DNA of 64,000 bases from Streptomyces sp. 1222.5 (GCF_900105245.1 NZ_FNSZ01000001.1:4216001-4280000), one strand, 5' to 3'; positions 34,181 through 43,618 are shown, numbered from the stretch's first letter. The notes: generated from the sequence alone by a model not told the origin. Numbers and translations: made by a program.

Positions 34181-35451
34181 CAGCGGCCCGTGCCTCCGTA
34201 GACGACGGCCTCGTCGGTGTCGGAGTCGAGACCGAAGGCGCTGTGCACGGCGCGCACGGCCTCCGGCACGTCGTCGGCACGCGTGACGACCGAGATGCGG
34301 ATCTCGGAGGTGGAGATCAGCTCGATGTTGACCCCGGCGTCGCTGAGCGCCTCGAAGAACGCGGCCGTGACGCCCGGGTTGGTCTTCATACCGGCGCCGA
34401 CCAGCGAGATCTTGCCGATCTGGTCGTCGTAGCGCAGCGAGTCGAAGCCGATGCCGGACCGGTTCTTCTCCAGCGCGTCGATGGCCTTGCGGCCCTCGGT
34501 CTTGGGCAGCGTGAAGGAGATGTCCGTCAGACCGGTGGACGCGGCCGACACGTTCTGCACGACCATGTCGATGTTGATCTCGGCATCGGCGATGGTGCGG
34601 AAGATCGCGGCCGCCTCACCCGGCTTGTCCGGCACGCCGACGACCGTGATCTTGGCCTCGGAGGTGTCGTGCGCGACACCGGAGATGATGGCCTGCTCCA
34701 CCTTCTGGTCCCCAATCGGCTCACTGCTGACCCACGTGCCCTGAAGTCCGCTGAAGCTGGACCGGACGTGGATCGGGATGTTGTAGCGGCGGGCGTACTC
34801 CACACAGCGGTGGAGCAGCACCTTGGAGCCGGAGGCCGCGAGCTCCAGCATGTCCTCGAAGGAGATCCAGTCGATCTTCTTCGCCTTCTTCACCACACGC
34901 GGGTCGGCGGTGAACACGCCGTCGACGTCGGTGTAGATCTCGCAGACCTCGGCGTCGAGGGCGGCGGCGAGCGCCACGGCCGTGGTGTCGGAACCACCGC
35001 GCCCCAGCGTGGTGATGTCCTTCTTGTCCTGGCTGACGCCCTGGAACCCGGCGACGATCGCGATGTTGCCCCGGTCCAGGGACTCGCGGATCCGGCCCGG
35101 CGTGACGTCGATGATCCGGGCCTTGTTGTGGACCGAGTCGGTGATGACGCCGGCCTGGCTGCCGGTGAAGGACTGGGCCTCGTGGCCCAGGTTTTTGATC
35201 GCCATGGCCAGCAGGGCCATGGAGATACGCTCTCCGGCGGTCAGCAGCATGTCGAATTCACGCCCGGCAGGCATCGGAGAAACCTGCTCGGCGAGATCGA
35301 TCAACTCGTCCGTCGTGTCGCCCATCGCGGAAACGACGACGACAACCTGGTTGCCGTTCTTCTTCGCTTCCACGATCCGCTTGGCGACGCGCTTGATGCC
35401 CTCGGCATCGGCTACGGAGGAGCCTCCGTACTTCTGCACGACAAGGCCCAC
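34180..35451 (-). CDS. ask: Aspartate kinase (alpha subunit, with probable internal beta start)
   Basis: A 423-residue aspartokinase that phosphorylates aspartate. Features are VVQKYGGSSVADAEGIKRVA, the active-site loop TTLGRGGSDTTAVALAAALD, EIYTDVDGVFTADPRVV and two C-terminal ACT domains (ITVVGVPDKPGEAAAIFRTI and ISLVGAGMKTNPGVTAAFFE) that bind Lys/Thr for feedback control. GTG 35451 has GAGGAG upstream. Actinobacterial enzymes are alpha2beta2, with beta made from an in-frame internal start. Here a GTG at 34701 (VEQAIISGVAHD), preceded by TTGGGGACC, would give a 173-residue beta chain, close to the size known from Corynebacterium. Confidence 0.96.
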   Translation of the reverse strand: MGLVVQKYGGSSVADAEGIKRVAKRIVEAKKNGNQVVVVVSAMGDTTDELIDLAEQVSPMPAGREFDMLLTAGERISMALLAMAIKNLGHEAQSFTGSQAGVITDSVHNKARIIDVTPGRIRESLDRGNIAIVAGFQGVSQDKKDITTLGRGGSDTTAVALAAALDAEVCEIYTDVDGVFTADPRVVKKAKKIDWISFEDMLELAASGSKVLLHRCVEYARRYNIPIHVRSSFSGLQGTWVSSEPIGDQKVEQAIISGVAHDTSEAKITVVGVPDKPGEAAAIFRTIADAEINIDMVVQNVSAASTGLTDISFTLPKTEGRKAIDALEKNRSGIGFDSLRYDDQIGKISLVGAGMKTNPGVTAAFFEALSDAGVNIELISTSEIRISVVTRADDVPEAVRAVHSAFGLDSDTDEAVVYGGTGR

Positions 35452-35640
35452 GTGCGCTCCTCGCTCGGTTCGTTTGTGTCGGCTCAGTCTATCGAGCGTC
35501 CGAATTCCACCACCCTGCTCCCGCATGGTGAGACATCGGTGAAGCGCCGCGTTGTGCGACGCCCGCTCGATTGCGGAACCTGCCCAGCCCGGGCCGCTCC
35601 ACGCGGAACGTGCCCCGGCTCACAGTGACCGGTGCGGGCG

Positions 35641-36303
35641 CTACTTCCCGGGCCGGATCCCCAGGGGGGCGCCGATCTCCTCCGCCATGACCCGGCCCGC
35701 CTCGAACTCCAGGGTCTCGTCGCCGAGGCTCGCCTGGTCGGTGTCGAGGCCGTCGAGCTCTTCCAGCGGCTGGTTGAGGCGGACGTGGATGAGGACCGAC
35801 TGCAGGGCGCGCAGCATCGCGGAGGCCGTGGGACCCCAGTTGGAGAAGTAGGAGAACTGCCACCACCACAGGGCCTCCGTGGTGCGGCCCGCACGGTAGT
35901 GGGCCATGCCGTGGCGGAGGTCGGTGATGATGTCGGCGAGGTCGTCGGAGAGCCGGGCCGGCACCGGCGCCTTGCGGGGCTCGTAGGGGTCGAAGACCTC
36001 GGAGTAGACGTCGATCGGGTCCAGCAGGCGCGCGAAGTTCTCGCGGAGTTCGTCGACGTCGGGCTCCGGGCCCATGTCGGGCTCGTAGCGCTCGTCCGGG
36101 ACGATGTCCTCGTGCGCGCCGAGGCGGCCGCCGGCCAGCAGGAGCTGGGAGACCTCCAGGAGCAGGAAGGGGACGGCCGATTCGGGCTCGTCGCCCTTCG
36201 ACACCTCCCTGACGGCCACCAGGAAGCTCTCCACCTGGTCCGCGATCTGGACCACGAAGTCGTCCGGGTTCTGCGTCGTGTCGTGCAGCGTGGCGTCAGA
36301 CAT
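35641..36303 (-). CDS. DUF5063 domain protein
   Basis: A 220-residue soluble acidic protein. Conserved-looking parts are FVVQIADQVESFLVAVREVS, LLLEVSQLLLAGGRLGAHED and the Trp-rich TEALWWWQFSYFSNWGPTAS. This is the DUF5063 protein that I know between recR and ask in Streptomyces; no activity is assigned. The ATG lies inside the last codons of recR (8-base overlap), so it is made from the ybaB-recR transcript. About 190 bases without a gene separate it from ask. Confidence 0.85.
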   Translation of the reverse strand: MSDATLHDTTQNPDDFVVQIADQVESFLVAVREVSKGDEPESAVPFLLLEVSQLLLAGGRLGAHEDIVPDERYEPDMGPEPDVDELRENFARLLDPIDVYSEVFDPYEPRKAPVPARLSDDLADIITDLRHGMAHYRAGRTTEALWWWQFSYFSNWGPTASAMLRALQSVLIHVRLNQPLEELDGLDTDQASLGDETLEFEAGRVMAEEIGAPLGIRPGK

Positions 36304-36895
36304 CTAGGAGTCGTCTCCCCTCGAAGGCGCGGCCGAGGGTGACCTCGTCCGCGTATTCCAGGTCGCCACCCACCGGGAGGCCGCTGGCCAGGCGGGTGAC
36401 CTTCAGGCCCATGGGCTTGATCATGCGGGCGAGGTACGTCGCCGTCGCCTCGCCCTCGAGGTTGGGGTCCGTGGCCAGGATCAGCTCCGTGACCGTCCCG
36501 TCGGCCAGCCTCGCGAGGAGTTCCCTTATCCGCAGGTCGTCGGGGCCGACGCCCTCGATCGGGCTGATCGCGCCCCCGAGGACGTGGTAGCGGCCGCGGA
36601 ACTCGCGGGTGCGCTCGATGGCGACGACGTCCTTGGGCTCCTCGACCACGCAGATGACCGAGTGGTCGCGCCGGGCGTCACGGCAGATGTTGCACAGCTC
36701 CTCCTGTGCCACGTTGCCGCAGGTCGCGCAGAAGCGGACCTTCGCCTTCACCTCCAGGAGGGCCTGCGCGAGCCGCTTCACGTCCGTCGGCTCGGCCTGC
36801 AGGATGTGGAAGGCGATCCGCTGCGCGCTCTTGGGACCGACGCCGGGCAGCCGCCCCAGCTCGTCGATGAGGTCCTGAACCACGCCTTCGTACAA
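36296..36895 (-). CDS. recR: Recombination mediator protein RecR
   Basis: A 199-residue repair protein that with RecO/RecF loads RecA at gapped DNA. It has the N-terminal helix-hairpin-helix (DLIDELGRLPGVGPKSAQRI), a four-Cys zinc finger (FCATCGNVAQEELCNICRDA) and a Toprim domain (HSVICVVEEPKDVVAIERTR, ILATDPNLEGEATATYLARM). The start is a TTG at 36895 giving the canonical opening LYEGVVQDLIDELG, with AAGGGCAG upstream; the frame stays open further but without homology. It lies in the usual ybaB-recR order and overlaps the DUF5063 gene. Confidence 0.95.
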   Translation of the reverse strand: MYEGVVQDLIDELGRLPGVGPKSAQRIAFHILQAEPTDVKRLAQALLEVKAKVRFCATCGNVAQEELCNICRDARRDHSVICVVEEPKDVVAIERTREFRGRYHVLGGAISPIEGVGPDDLRIRELLARLADGTVTELILATDPNLEGEATATYLARMIKPMGLKVTRLASGLPVGGDLEYADEVTLGRAFEGRRLLDV

Positions 36896-37013
36896 CGGAC
36901 TGCCCTTCCTGAAGACCTTTCGGTACGTACGGTAGTTGGCTGCCGCCTGTCCTTGGAAGGCGGTGGGGGTGTCGCACCGGTGGCGAACACCAGAACGATC
37001 GACGCGTCGGGAC

Positions 37014-37358
37014 TCAGAAGGGCAGGCCGGGGATGCCGCTGCCGCCGCCGAGGCCCTGGGCGAGCGGGCCCAGCTTCTGCTGCTGGAGGGCCTGCGCGTT
37101 CTCGTTGGCCGCCTGGACGGCCGCCACGACCAGGTCGGCGAGGGTCTCGGTGTCCTCCGGGTCCACCGCCTTCGGGTCGATCGCCAGCGCGCGCAGCTCA
37201 CCGGCGCCGGTCACGGTGGCCCTCACCAGGCCGCCGCCCGCCTGACCCTCGACCTCCGTGTTCGCCAGTTCCTCCTGCGCCCGCTGCAGGTCCTCCTGCA
37301 TCTTCTGGGCCTGCTGGAGCAATTGCTGCATGTTGGGCTGGCCGCCACCGGGGATCAC
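37014..37358 (-). CDS. YbaB/EbfC family nucleoid-associated protein
   Basis: A 114-residue DNA-binding protein that probably acts as a dimer coating DNA. It shows the helical tweezer start MQQLLQQAQKMQEDLQRAQE, the core GQAGGGLVRATVTGAGELRA, IDPKAVDPEDTETLADLVVA and a Gly-rich end. The GTG at 37358 has GAGGAG at 7 bases. Its position upstream of recR is conserved widely in bacteria. No dnaX is seen directly upstream; the next gene is the divergent SLATT-type protein. Confidence 0.92.
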   Translation of the reverse strand: MIPGGGQPNMQQLLQQAQKMQEDLQRAQEELANTEVEGQAGGGLVRATVTGAGELRALAIDPKAVDPEDTETLADLVVAAVQAANENAQALQQQKLGPLAQGLGGGSGIPGLPF

Positions 37359-37614
37359 GATCGGCTCCTCGCTGTCTTCGCTGTCTCACCGTTGCTTCTC
37401 CGCTTTCCACGAGCCTACGTGGTCCACGCGACCATCGCCCCGCCACTCTTTCGAGTGAGAAAGTCGGGCGCCCTATACCTGATCAAGGCCCTCTTCCGAG
37501 CGGAAAAGCCGGGAAAGCTCCCTCTTCGCCACCCATTGGGCGGTAGGAAGGGTGCCGCGCGTCGTCATGAAATGTCACGCAAAGTGACTGGTCGGGATCA
37601 ATAGGGAGTGCCGG

Positions 37615-38364
37615 GTGGGTCAGCCGGAGATGCAGCCCGAGGGACCGCCTCAGGACGGGCGGGGCGAGGGCGCGGCCGAGCTGCGGCCGGGCGACCTGAC
37701 CGGGCGGGCCTTCCCGCTCGGGGACTGGGGGGAGCCCGCCGAACGGCTGGACGAGCTGTACCGGTGGGTGGAGCGCGGGGCACTGCGGACGACGGACTGG
37801 TATCTGCGGGACCGGGTGTGGAAGCGGCGCGGCGCGCGAGTGCTGCGGGCCGGTGCCGCGGCGGGCGCGGTGGCGGGCGCGGCGCTGCCTCTGCTGAACC
37901 TCACGGGCGTGGCCGGCGGAGTGGCCCCCTGGGGCTGTCTGGCGCTGCTGCTCGGGGTCGCCTGTGTCGGCATCGACCGGTTCTTCGGCGTCACGTCCGG
38001 GTGGATGCGGGACGTGGCCACCGCGCAGGCGGTGCAGCGCAGGCTCCAGGCGCTGCAGTTCGACTGGGCCTCGGAGAGCGTGCGGGAGGTGCTGGGCCCG
38101 GCGGAGGGCACGGCGAGCGAGGCGGCCGAGCGGTGCCTGGGCGTCCTGCGGCGGTTCTCGGAGGACGTCACAGAGCTGGTGCGCACCGAGACGACCGACT
38201 GGATGGTGGAGTTCCGGACCGGGTCGGCGCCGCTGGGCATCCAGACGGCGGTGGCGTCCGTGCCCCGGCAGGACCACGGGGTGCCCGGGGGCCGGTTCCC
38301 GCTGCCCCCGGCGAACGGCTCCCGCCCGAACATGCCCCGGCAGCGGCCGCCGGAGCCGCGCTAG
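37615..38364 (+). CDS. SLATT-domain membrane protein
   Basis: A 249-residue protein. An acidic N-terminal region (LDELYRWVERGALRTTDWYL) precedes two close membrane helices (VLRAGAAAGAVAGAALPLLN and WGCLALLLGVACVGIDRFFG), then a long helical C-terminus (TAQAVQRRLQALQFDWASES, LGVLRRFSEDVTELVRTET) and a Pro-rich tail. This matches the SLATT layout, which is predicted to form membrane pores in some nucleotide-signalling defence systems. This copy is in a housekeeping context, with no cyclase or nucleotidyltransferase adjacent. The GTG at 37615 has AGGGAG upstream. It converges on the kinase gene. Confidence 0.68.
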   Translation: MGQPEMQPEGPPQDGRGEGAAELRPGDLTGRAFPLGDWGEPAERLDELYRWVERGALRTTDWYLRDRVWKRRGARVLRAGAAAGAVAGAALPLLNLTGVAGGVAPWGCLALLLGVACVGIDRFFGVTSGWMRDVATAQAVQRRLQALQFDWASESVREVLGPAEGTASEAAERCLGVLRRFSEDVTELVRTETTDWMVEFRTGSAPLGIQTAVASVPRQDHGVPGGRFPLPPANGSRPNMPRQRPPEPR

Positions 38365-38388
38365 CCGCCGGGGCGCGGCCGCTCCCGC

Positions 38389-40467
38389 TCACTGCCGGGT
38401 GTAGGTCAGGCTCTCCCCGCCGCTCCGCTTCGTCCGCTTCAGTTTTCCGTCCGGCAGCAGGGTGACCTCGGTGGCCTCGCCCGGGGAGCAGGAGGAGGCC
38501 GGTTCGCCGGTGGTGACGGTGGACGGCCCGATCTCCAACGGCCCGCCGCTGCCGGGCGCTTCGGACAGCGAGGCCTCGAAGACGCAGTGGTAGGTGCCGC
38601 CGCCCTCGGAAGGGCCGTCCGCGACCAGCGTCAGCACGGTGTCGCCGACCTCGCCCTGCCGGATGGTCAGCTCGCGGGTGTTGGTGCCGTTGGCGTTGTC
38701 GATCGTGGTCTCCCAGCTGCCCAGGTACCCGGCCGGGATCGTGCCGTCGGCGGACGCGGAGTCGGAGGGCGTAGGGCCGGTCGGACCGGGGGTCCCGGAG
38801 CTCCCGCCGGTCGTCGCCGGCGCGGAGCTGCCGGTCGGCGCGGGGCTGACCGTGTCGCCGCCCTTGTCGTCGGTGCCGTTGCCGCTGCGCATCAGCGCGT
38901 ACACCGTGCCGCCCGCGCCGAGCGCCACGACCAGGGCGATCACGACGAGCAGGGCGGTGGAGCGCCGGCCCGGCCGCTCCGGCTCCTGCGTCGGTCCCAC
39001 GGGCGGCGGGCCGTACGGCGGGGTGGCACCGAGCCCGCCGGCGTAGGGGTTGTACTGCGGCTGCGCGCCGCCCCAGGCCCCGGGACCGGGCTGCTGCTGC
39101 GGGTAGCCGTAGGGCGTGGCGGGCTGCGGGTGCTGCTGCGGATAGCCGTAGGCCCCGGGCGCCGCCCCGAACCCGGGTGCCGCCGGCGGCGCGACGGGCG
39201 GCGGGGTCTGCCGGGCGACGACGGTCGGAAGGTGGTTCACGGCGCCGGCGGGCGGGGCGGGCGGCACGGCACCCCCGTCGGAGACGGCGGCGTGCTCGCC
39301 CCCTCCCGCGGCCGCGGGCGAAGCCCCGGAGGCCCCACCGGCACCGGCTGCGCCGGAAGGAGCGGCCCCCGGAGCGCCGCTCCCCGCTCCCGCGGACGCC
39401 GGCGGCGCCTGCCCCTCACCGGGACCCGGCCGCACGGGCGGTACGGCCGGTACGGGCGGGAGCGCGGACCCGGCCGCACCCGGCGGCGCGCCCGCGACGG
39501 CGCCGGCACCGGCCTCCTCGCCCGGCCCGGTCCCGTCCCCCTCGGGGTCCTCGGCCTCCAGCAGCCGCACCGCGTGCCGTCCCAGCTGGGCCACCAGCGA
39601 CCCCGGCAGCCAGGGGTCACGGGACCGACCGCCGGCGACCGTGTCCTCCGCGCCCGTCCTCTCCAGGATCGCGTCCAGCGTGGGCCGGGCCCCGGGGTCC
39701 TTGCGCAGGCAGTCCCGCACCAGGTCGGCGATCCCCTCCGGCACACCGTCGAGGTCCGGCTCCTCCTGGGCGATCCGGAACATCAGCGCGTGCACACTGC
39801 TGTTGGCGGCTCCGAAGGGCAGCGTCCCGGTCGCCGCGTAGGCGAGCACGGATCCGAGGCAGAACACGTCGCACGCCGGGGTGATCCGCTCCCCCCGCAC
39901 CTGCTCGGGCGCCATGAACCCGGGCGACCCGACCAGGGAGCCGGTCCGGGTCAGTCCTTCCCCGCCGACCGTGGTCGTCTCCAGCGCCCGCGCGATGCCG
40001 AAGTCGATCACGCGCGGTCCGTCGATGGTGACCAGCACGTTGGACGGCTTGAGGTCGCGGTGCACGATCCCCGCCGCGTGGATGTCCTTGAGCGCGTGCG
40101 CGAGTCCGGCGGCGAGGATCCGTACCGACCGCTCGGGCAGCGCCCCGTGGTCGTGCCCCACCACCTGCTGCAGGCTGGGCCCGGCGACGTAGCCCGTCGC
40201 CACCCACGGCACGGCCGCCTCGGTGTCCGCGTCCAGCACGGGGGCGGTCCAGTACCCGCCGACCCGCCGGGCGGCCTGCACCTCCTGCCGGAACCGCGCG
40301 CGGAACTCCTCCTGCTCGGCCAGCTCCTGCCGGACCAGCTTCACCGCGACGGTGCGTCCCCGGTCCGAGCGGGCCAGGTACACGTTCCCCATGCCGCCCG
40401 CGCCCAGCCGCGCCAGCAGCCGGTAGGCCCCGATGCGCTGCGGATCCCCCGGTCCGAGCTTCTCCAT
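38389..40467 (-). CDS. Membrane Ser/Thr protein kinase (PASTA-less, Pro/Gly-rich linker)
   Basis: A 692-residue kinase. The N-terminal catalytic domain (residues ~12-270) has GAYRLLARLGAGGMGNVYLA (Gly loop), TVAVKLVRQEL (Lys), IVHRDLKPSNVLVTIDG (catalytic Asp), VIDFGIARALETT (DFG) and GSPGFMAPEQVRG. A Pro/Ala/Gly-rich juxtamembrane region with YGYPQQ repeats leads to one helix (STALLVVIALVVALGAGGTV) and a ~120-residue exported sensor with two Cys (GTYHCVFEASL, SSCSPGEA). It would sense an envelope signal and phosphorylate cytoplasmic targets. The ATG at 40467 follows GGAAGG. It is divergent from the aminotransferase gene. Confidence 0.92.
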   Translation of the reverse strand: MEKLGPGDPQRIGAYRLLARLGAGGMGNVYLARSDRGRTVAVKLVRQELAEQEEFRARFRQEVQAARRVGGYWTAPVLDADTEAAVPWVATGYVAGPSLQQVVGHDHGALPERSVRILAAGLAHALKDIHAAGIVHRDLKPSNVLVTIDGPRVIDFGIARALETTTVGGEGLTRTGSLVGSPGFMAPEQVRGERITPACDVFCLGSVLAYAATGTLPFGAANSSVHALMFRIAQEEPDLDGVPEGIADLVRDCLRKDPGARPTLDAILERTGAEDTVAGGRSRDPWLPGSLVAQLGRHAVRLLEAEDPEGDGTGPGEEAGAGAVAGAPPGAAGSALPPVPAVPPVRPGPGEGQAPPASAGAGSGAPGAAPSGAAGAGGASGASPAAAGGGEHAAVSDGGAVPPAPPAGAVNHLPTVVARQTPPPVAPPAAPGFGAAPGAYGYPQQHPQPATPYGYPQQQPGPGAWGGAQPQYNPYAGGLGATPPYGPPPVGPTQEPERPGRRSTALLVVIALVVALGAGGTVYALMRSGNGTDDKGGDTVSPAPTGSSAPATTGGSSGTPGPTGPTPSDSASADGTIPAGYLGSWETTIDNANGTNTRELTIRQGEVGDTVLTLVADGPSEGGGTYHCVFEASLSEAPGSGGPLEIGPSTVTTGEPASSCSPGEATEVTLLPDGKLKRTKRSGGESLTYTRQ

Positions 40468-40668
40468 GGCTGCCCCGCCTTCCCCCCGTGCACACGGCCC
40501 CTGCGTGTGCAACAGACCGAGGATAGTGCGGTCGCCCAGGGCGGGGCGCGGGCCTGCGTCTACGGTTCCGTAACAGCGCGCGCGTCGACAACCTGTCGCG
40601 GAAATCGCCCGCGCAGGGAACAGGACGCCGATGTCGCTTCCGCATCGCGGACATTTACGCTCGCGGGC

Positions 40669-42024
40669 ATGACCCCTCAGCCCAACCCCTCCGCCGGCGC
40701 CGCAGTGAAGGCCGCGGACCGCGCGCACGTCTTCCACTCCTGGTCCGCCCAGGACCTCATCGACCCGCTCGCCGTCGCAGGCGCCGAGGGGTCCTACTTC
40801 TGGGACTACGACGGCAAGCGGTACCTGGACTTCACCAGCGGGCTCGTCTACACCAACATCGGCTACCAGCACCCCAAGGTCGTCGCGGCCATCCAGGAGC
40901 AGGCCGCGAAGATGACGACCTTCGCACCCGCCTTCGCCGTCGAGGCCCGCTCGGAGGCGGCCCGGCTGATCGCCGAGCGGACCCCCGGCGACCTGGACAA
41001 GATCTTCTTCACCAACGGCGGCGCGGACGCCGTCGAGCACGCGGTGCGCATGGCCCGGCTGCACACGGGCCGCCCGAAGGTGCTCTCGGCGTACCGCTCG
41101 TACCACGGCGGCACCCAGCAGGCCGTGAACCTCACCGGCGACCCGCGCCGCTGGGCCTCCGACAGCGGCAGCGCCGGTGTCGTCCACTTCTGGGCGCCGT
41201 TCCTCTACCGCTCGCGCTTCTACGCCGAGACCGAGGAGCAGGAGACCGCGCGGGCGCTGGAGCACCTGGAGACGACGATCGCCTTCGAGGGCCCGGGGAC
41301 GATAGCCGCGATCATCCTGGAGACCATCCCCGGCACCGCCGGGATCATGGTCCCGCCGCCCGGCTACCTGGCCGGGGTGCGCGAGCTGTGCGACCGGCAC
41401 GGCATCGTCTTCGTCCTGGACGAGGTCATGGCCGGGTTCGGCCGGACCGGCGAGTGGTTCGCGGCCGACCTGTCCGGCGTGGTGCCCGACCTGATGACCT
41501 TCGCCAAGGGCGTGAACTCCGGCTACGTGCCCCTCGGCGGTGTCGCCATCTCGCAGGAGATCGCGGAGACCTTCGGCAAGCGCCCGTACCCCGGCGGTCT
41601 CACCTACTCCGGTCACCCGCTGGCCTGCGCCGCCGCCGTCGCCACGATCGAGGTGATGGCGCAGGAGGGTGTGGTCGAGAACGCCAAGCGGCTCGGCGAC
41701 ACGGTCGTCGGACCCGCCCTCGCCGAACTGGCCGAGCGGCACCCGAGCGTCGGCGAGGTGCGTGGCGTCGGCATGTTCTGGGCGCTGGACCTGGTGAAGG
41801 ACCGCGAGACCCGCGAGCCGCTGGTGCCGTACAACGCGGCCGGCGAGGCGAACGCGCCGATGGCCGCCTTCGCCGCCGCCGCCAAGCAGCACGGTCTGTG
41901 GCCCTTCGTGAACATGAACCGCACGCACGTCGTCCCGCCGTGCAACGTCTCCGAGGCCGAGCTGAAGGAGGGTCTGGCCGCGCTCGACGCCGCACTGACC
42001 GTGGCCGACGAGTACACGGTGTAA
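40669..42024 (+). CDS. Class III (omega-type) PLP-dependent aminotransferase
   Basis: A 451-residue fold-type I enzyme. Features are YLDFTSGLVYTNIGYQHPKV, the PLP phosphate loop FFTNGGADAVEHAVRMARLH, VFVLDEVMAGFGRTGEWFAA (Asp against the pyridine N) and the Schiff-base Lys in DLMTFAKGVNSGYVPLGGVA. It transfers an amino group from an amine or omega-amino acid to a keto acid; the substrate cannot be read from sequence. The start codon is only just downstream of promoter-like sequence, with no ribosome site, so a leaderless transcript is possible. A GntR regulator follows in the same direction. Confidence 0.9.
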   Translation: MTPQPNPSAGAAVKAADRAHVFHSWSAQDLIDPLAVAGAEGSYFWDYDGKRYLDFTSGLVYTNIGYQHPKVVAAIQEQAAKMTTFAPAFAVEARSEAARLIAERTPGDLDKIFFTNGGADAVEHAVRMARLHTGRPKVLSAYRSYHGGTQQAVNLTGDPRRWASDSGSAGVVHFWAPFLYRSRFYAETEEQETARALEHLETTIAFEGPGTIAAIILETIPGTAGIMVPPPGYLAGVRELCDRHGIVFVLDEVMAGFGRTGEWFAADLSGVVPDLMTFAKGVNSGYVPLGGVAISQEIAETFGKRPYPGGLTYSGHPLACAAAVATIEVMAQEGVVENAKRLGDTVVGPALAELAERHPSVGEVRGVGMFWALDLVKDRETREPLVPYNAAGEANAPMAAFAAAAKQHGLWPFVNMNRTHVVPPCNVSEAELKEGLAALDAALTVADEYTV

Positions 42025-42160
42025 CCACCGGGACACGGTCGCACGAGTCGCCGGCCGTGACCGGGCCGGGGCTGCCGCCGGGCCGATCCGAACGCGTAAG
42101 GTGACGTGCTCGTAAGAACCGGATGAGTACGTCACCCACGCGTGAGGAGAGGCCCGGACC

Positions 42161-42856
42161 ATGCCCGGCAACGGCGCCGTGACGCGCAGCACCCTGCGCC
42201 AGCAGATCGCGGACGCGCTGCGTGACGAGGTGCTGGCCGGGCGGCTGCGACCGGGCCGGGCGTTCACCGTCAAGGAGATCGCCGACCAGTACGGCGTCTC
42301 GGCCACCCCCGTCCGCGAGGCGCTGGTCGACCTGTCCGCGCAGGGCATCCTGGAGGCCGACCAGCATCGCGGTTTCCGCGTGCCCGAGTACTCCCTGACC
42401 GACTACCGGAACATGATCGAGGCCCGCAGCCTGGTCACCGACGGCATGTTCCAGGCCCTCGTCTCGGGGCACCCCGCCTTCCGGACCCCGCCGGACGATC
42501 CGCGCACGGCCGCCGCGCTGGCCACCGTGCGCCGCCGCGGCGAGGAGGCGCAGCGCGCCGCCGCGGCCGGCGACCTGACCATCCTCATCGGCTACGACCT
42601 GCGCTTCTGGCGCGAGTTGAGCACCCTTTTCGGCAATCCCTATCTGGCCGACTTCCTGGACAGGCTGCGCGTGCAGTCCTGGGTCTGCGCCGTGCAGCAC
42701 CTGCTGCGGCTGCCCGATCTGCGGGGCCGCCTGTGGTCCGGGCACACGGAACTGGTCGACGCGCTGGCCCGCCGCGAGGCCGACGCCGCCCGGGCGGTCG
42801 TCGCCGCCGCGAACGCGCACTCGCTGGCGCTGCTGGAACACCTGGCCAACGGGTAA
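42161..42856 (+). CDS. GntR-family transcriptional regulator (FCD type)
   Basis: A 231-residue regulator. The winged helix (STLRQQIADALRDEVLAGRL, FTVKEIADQYGVSATPVREA) is followed by an all-helical FCD ligand domain (SLTDYRNMIEARSLVTDG, GYDLRFWRELSTLFGNPYLA, VDALARREADAARAVVAA). FCD regulators usually sense small organic acids and repress nearby catabolic genes; the upstream aminotransferase is the natural candidate. The ATG has GAGGAGAGG upstream. Confidence 0.9.
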   Translation: MPGNGAVTRSTLRQQIADALRDEVLAGRLRPGRAFTVKEIADQYGVSATPVREALVDLSAQGILEADQHRGFRVPEYSLTDYRNMIEARSLVTDGMFQALVSGHPAFRTPPDDPRTAAALATVRRRGEEAQRAAAAGDLTILIGYDLRFWRELSTLFGNPYLADFLDRLRVQSWVCAVQHLLRLPDLRGRLWSGHTELVDALARREADAARAVVAAANAHSLALLEHLANG

Positions 42857-42967
42857 GTGACCGGTACGGCCCGCACGGGGGAGCCGCTCCGTGGCCGCAG
42901 CGACTACCCTTCCCTGACCAAGTGGCGCCGTGCGGGACCGGGCGCCTGCCGATGCGAGGAGCCCTCT

Positions 42968-43618
42968 TTGGCCTGTGACCTGTGGCTGGTACCGCTCGTC
43001 GACGTGTTGTGCCACACCCCGGACAACCCGTTCGCCGAGGAACTCGCGCAATACAACAAGGCGTTGGCCGAGGCCGGGCTGCCGGCGGTGCCGGTGTACC
43101 AGTACATGCCGGGCCTGTCGGGTGACGTGGCCCCGGTGGCCGGCTTCGACTACGACGCCCTGCACTTCCTGCGCCGGGCCTATCTGCTCCAGGTCTGCGG
43201 TCTGCCGGTGACCCCGGTCGACGAACTGGGCGGCGACTACGAGCAGTTGCTGGAGATGTTCGAGTCCACGGCCCAGCAGTCCCACCTGGTCTGGCATTAC
43301 GACCACGCGGGCGCGTACGTCCCCGTCGAGTTCCCGCATCCGCTGTCGAACGAGGAACTCCTCGCGGGCGGCGGCCCCTTGGGATCCGCCCAGACCCTCC
43401 TGCGGGAACTGCAGTACGTCGCCCCGACGATCGGCATCGACCCGGCCAACCCCCCATCCGCGCCCGAGCCCCCCGCCGCCCCGACGGAGCTGGAGGAACC
43501 GGCCGTCCCGGCGCCGTACGACCCCAGCCCCTTCGCCCGCGAACGCCACGTGTGGCTGGGCCTGCACGCGGCGGCCACCCGCTCCCTGGCCCAGGGCTCC
43601 ATGATCGTCTTCAGCTGA
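42968..43618 (+). CDS. Conserved hypothetical protein
   Basis: A 216-residue soluble protein read from a TTG start with GAGGAG 6 bases upstream (LACDLWLVPLVDVLCHTPDN). It has aromatic and acidic stretches (YQYMPGLSGDVAPVAGFDYD, SHLVWHYDHAGAYVPVEFPH), a Pro-rich hinge near residue 165 and a C-terminal HVWLGLHAAATRSLAQGSM. No signal peptide, membrane helix or catalytic motif is recognisable. It follows the GntR gene by ~110 bases and converges on the small gene at 43652. Confidence 0.75.
   Translation: MACDLWLVPLVDVLCHTPDNPFAEELAQYNKALAEAGLPAVPVYQYMPGLSGDVAPVAGFDYDALHFLRRAYLLQVCGLPVTPVDELGGDYEQLLEMFESTAQQSHLVWHYDHAGAYVPVEFPHPLSNEELLAGGGPLGSAQTLLRELQYVAPTIGIDPANPPSAPEPPAAPTELEEPAVPAPYDPSPFARERHVWLGLHAAATRSLAQGSMIVFS

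Noticed and set aside
38587..40668. N-terminal extension of the aminotransferase antisense to the kinase
   Set aside because: The frame is open by chance opposite the kinase; aminotransferase homology begins just after the ATG at 40669.
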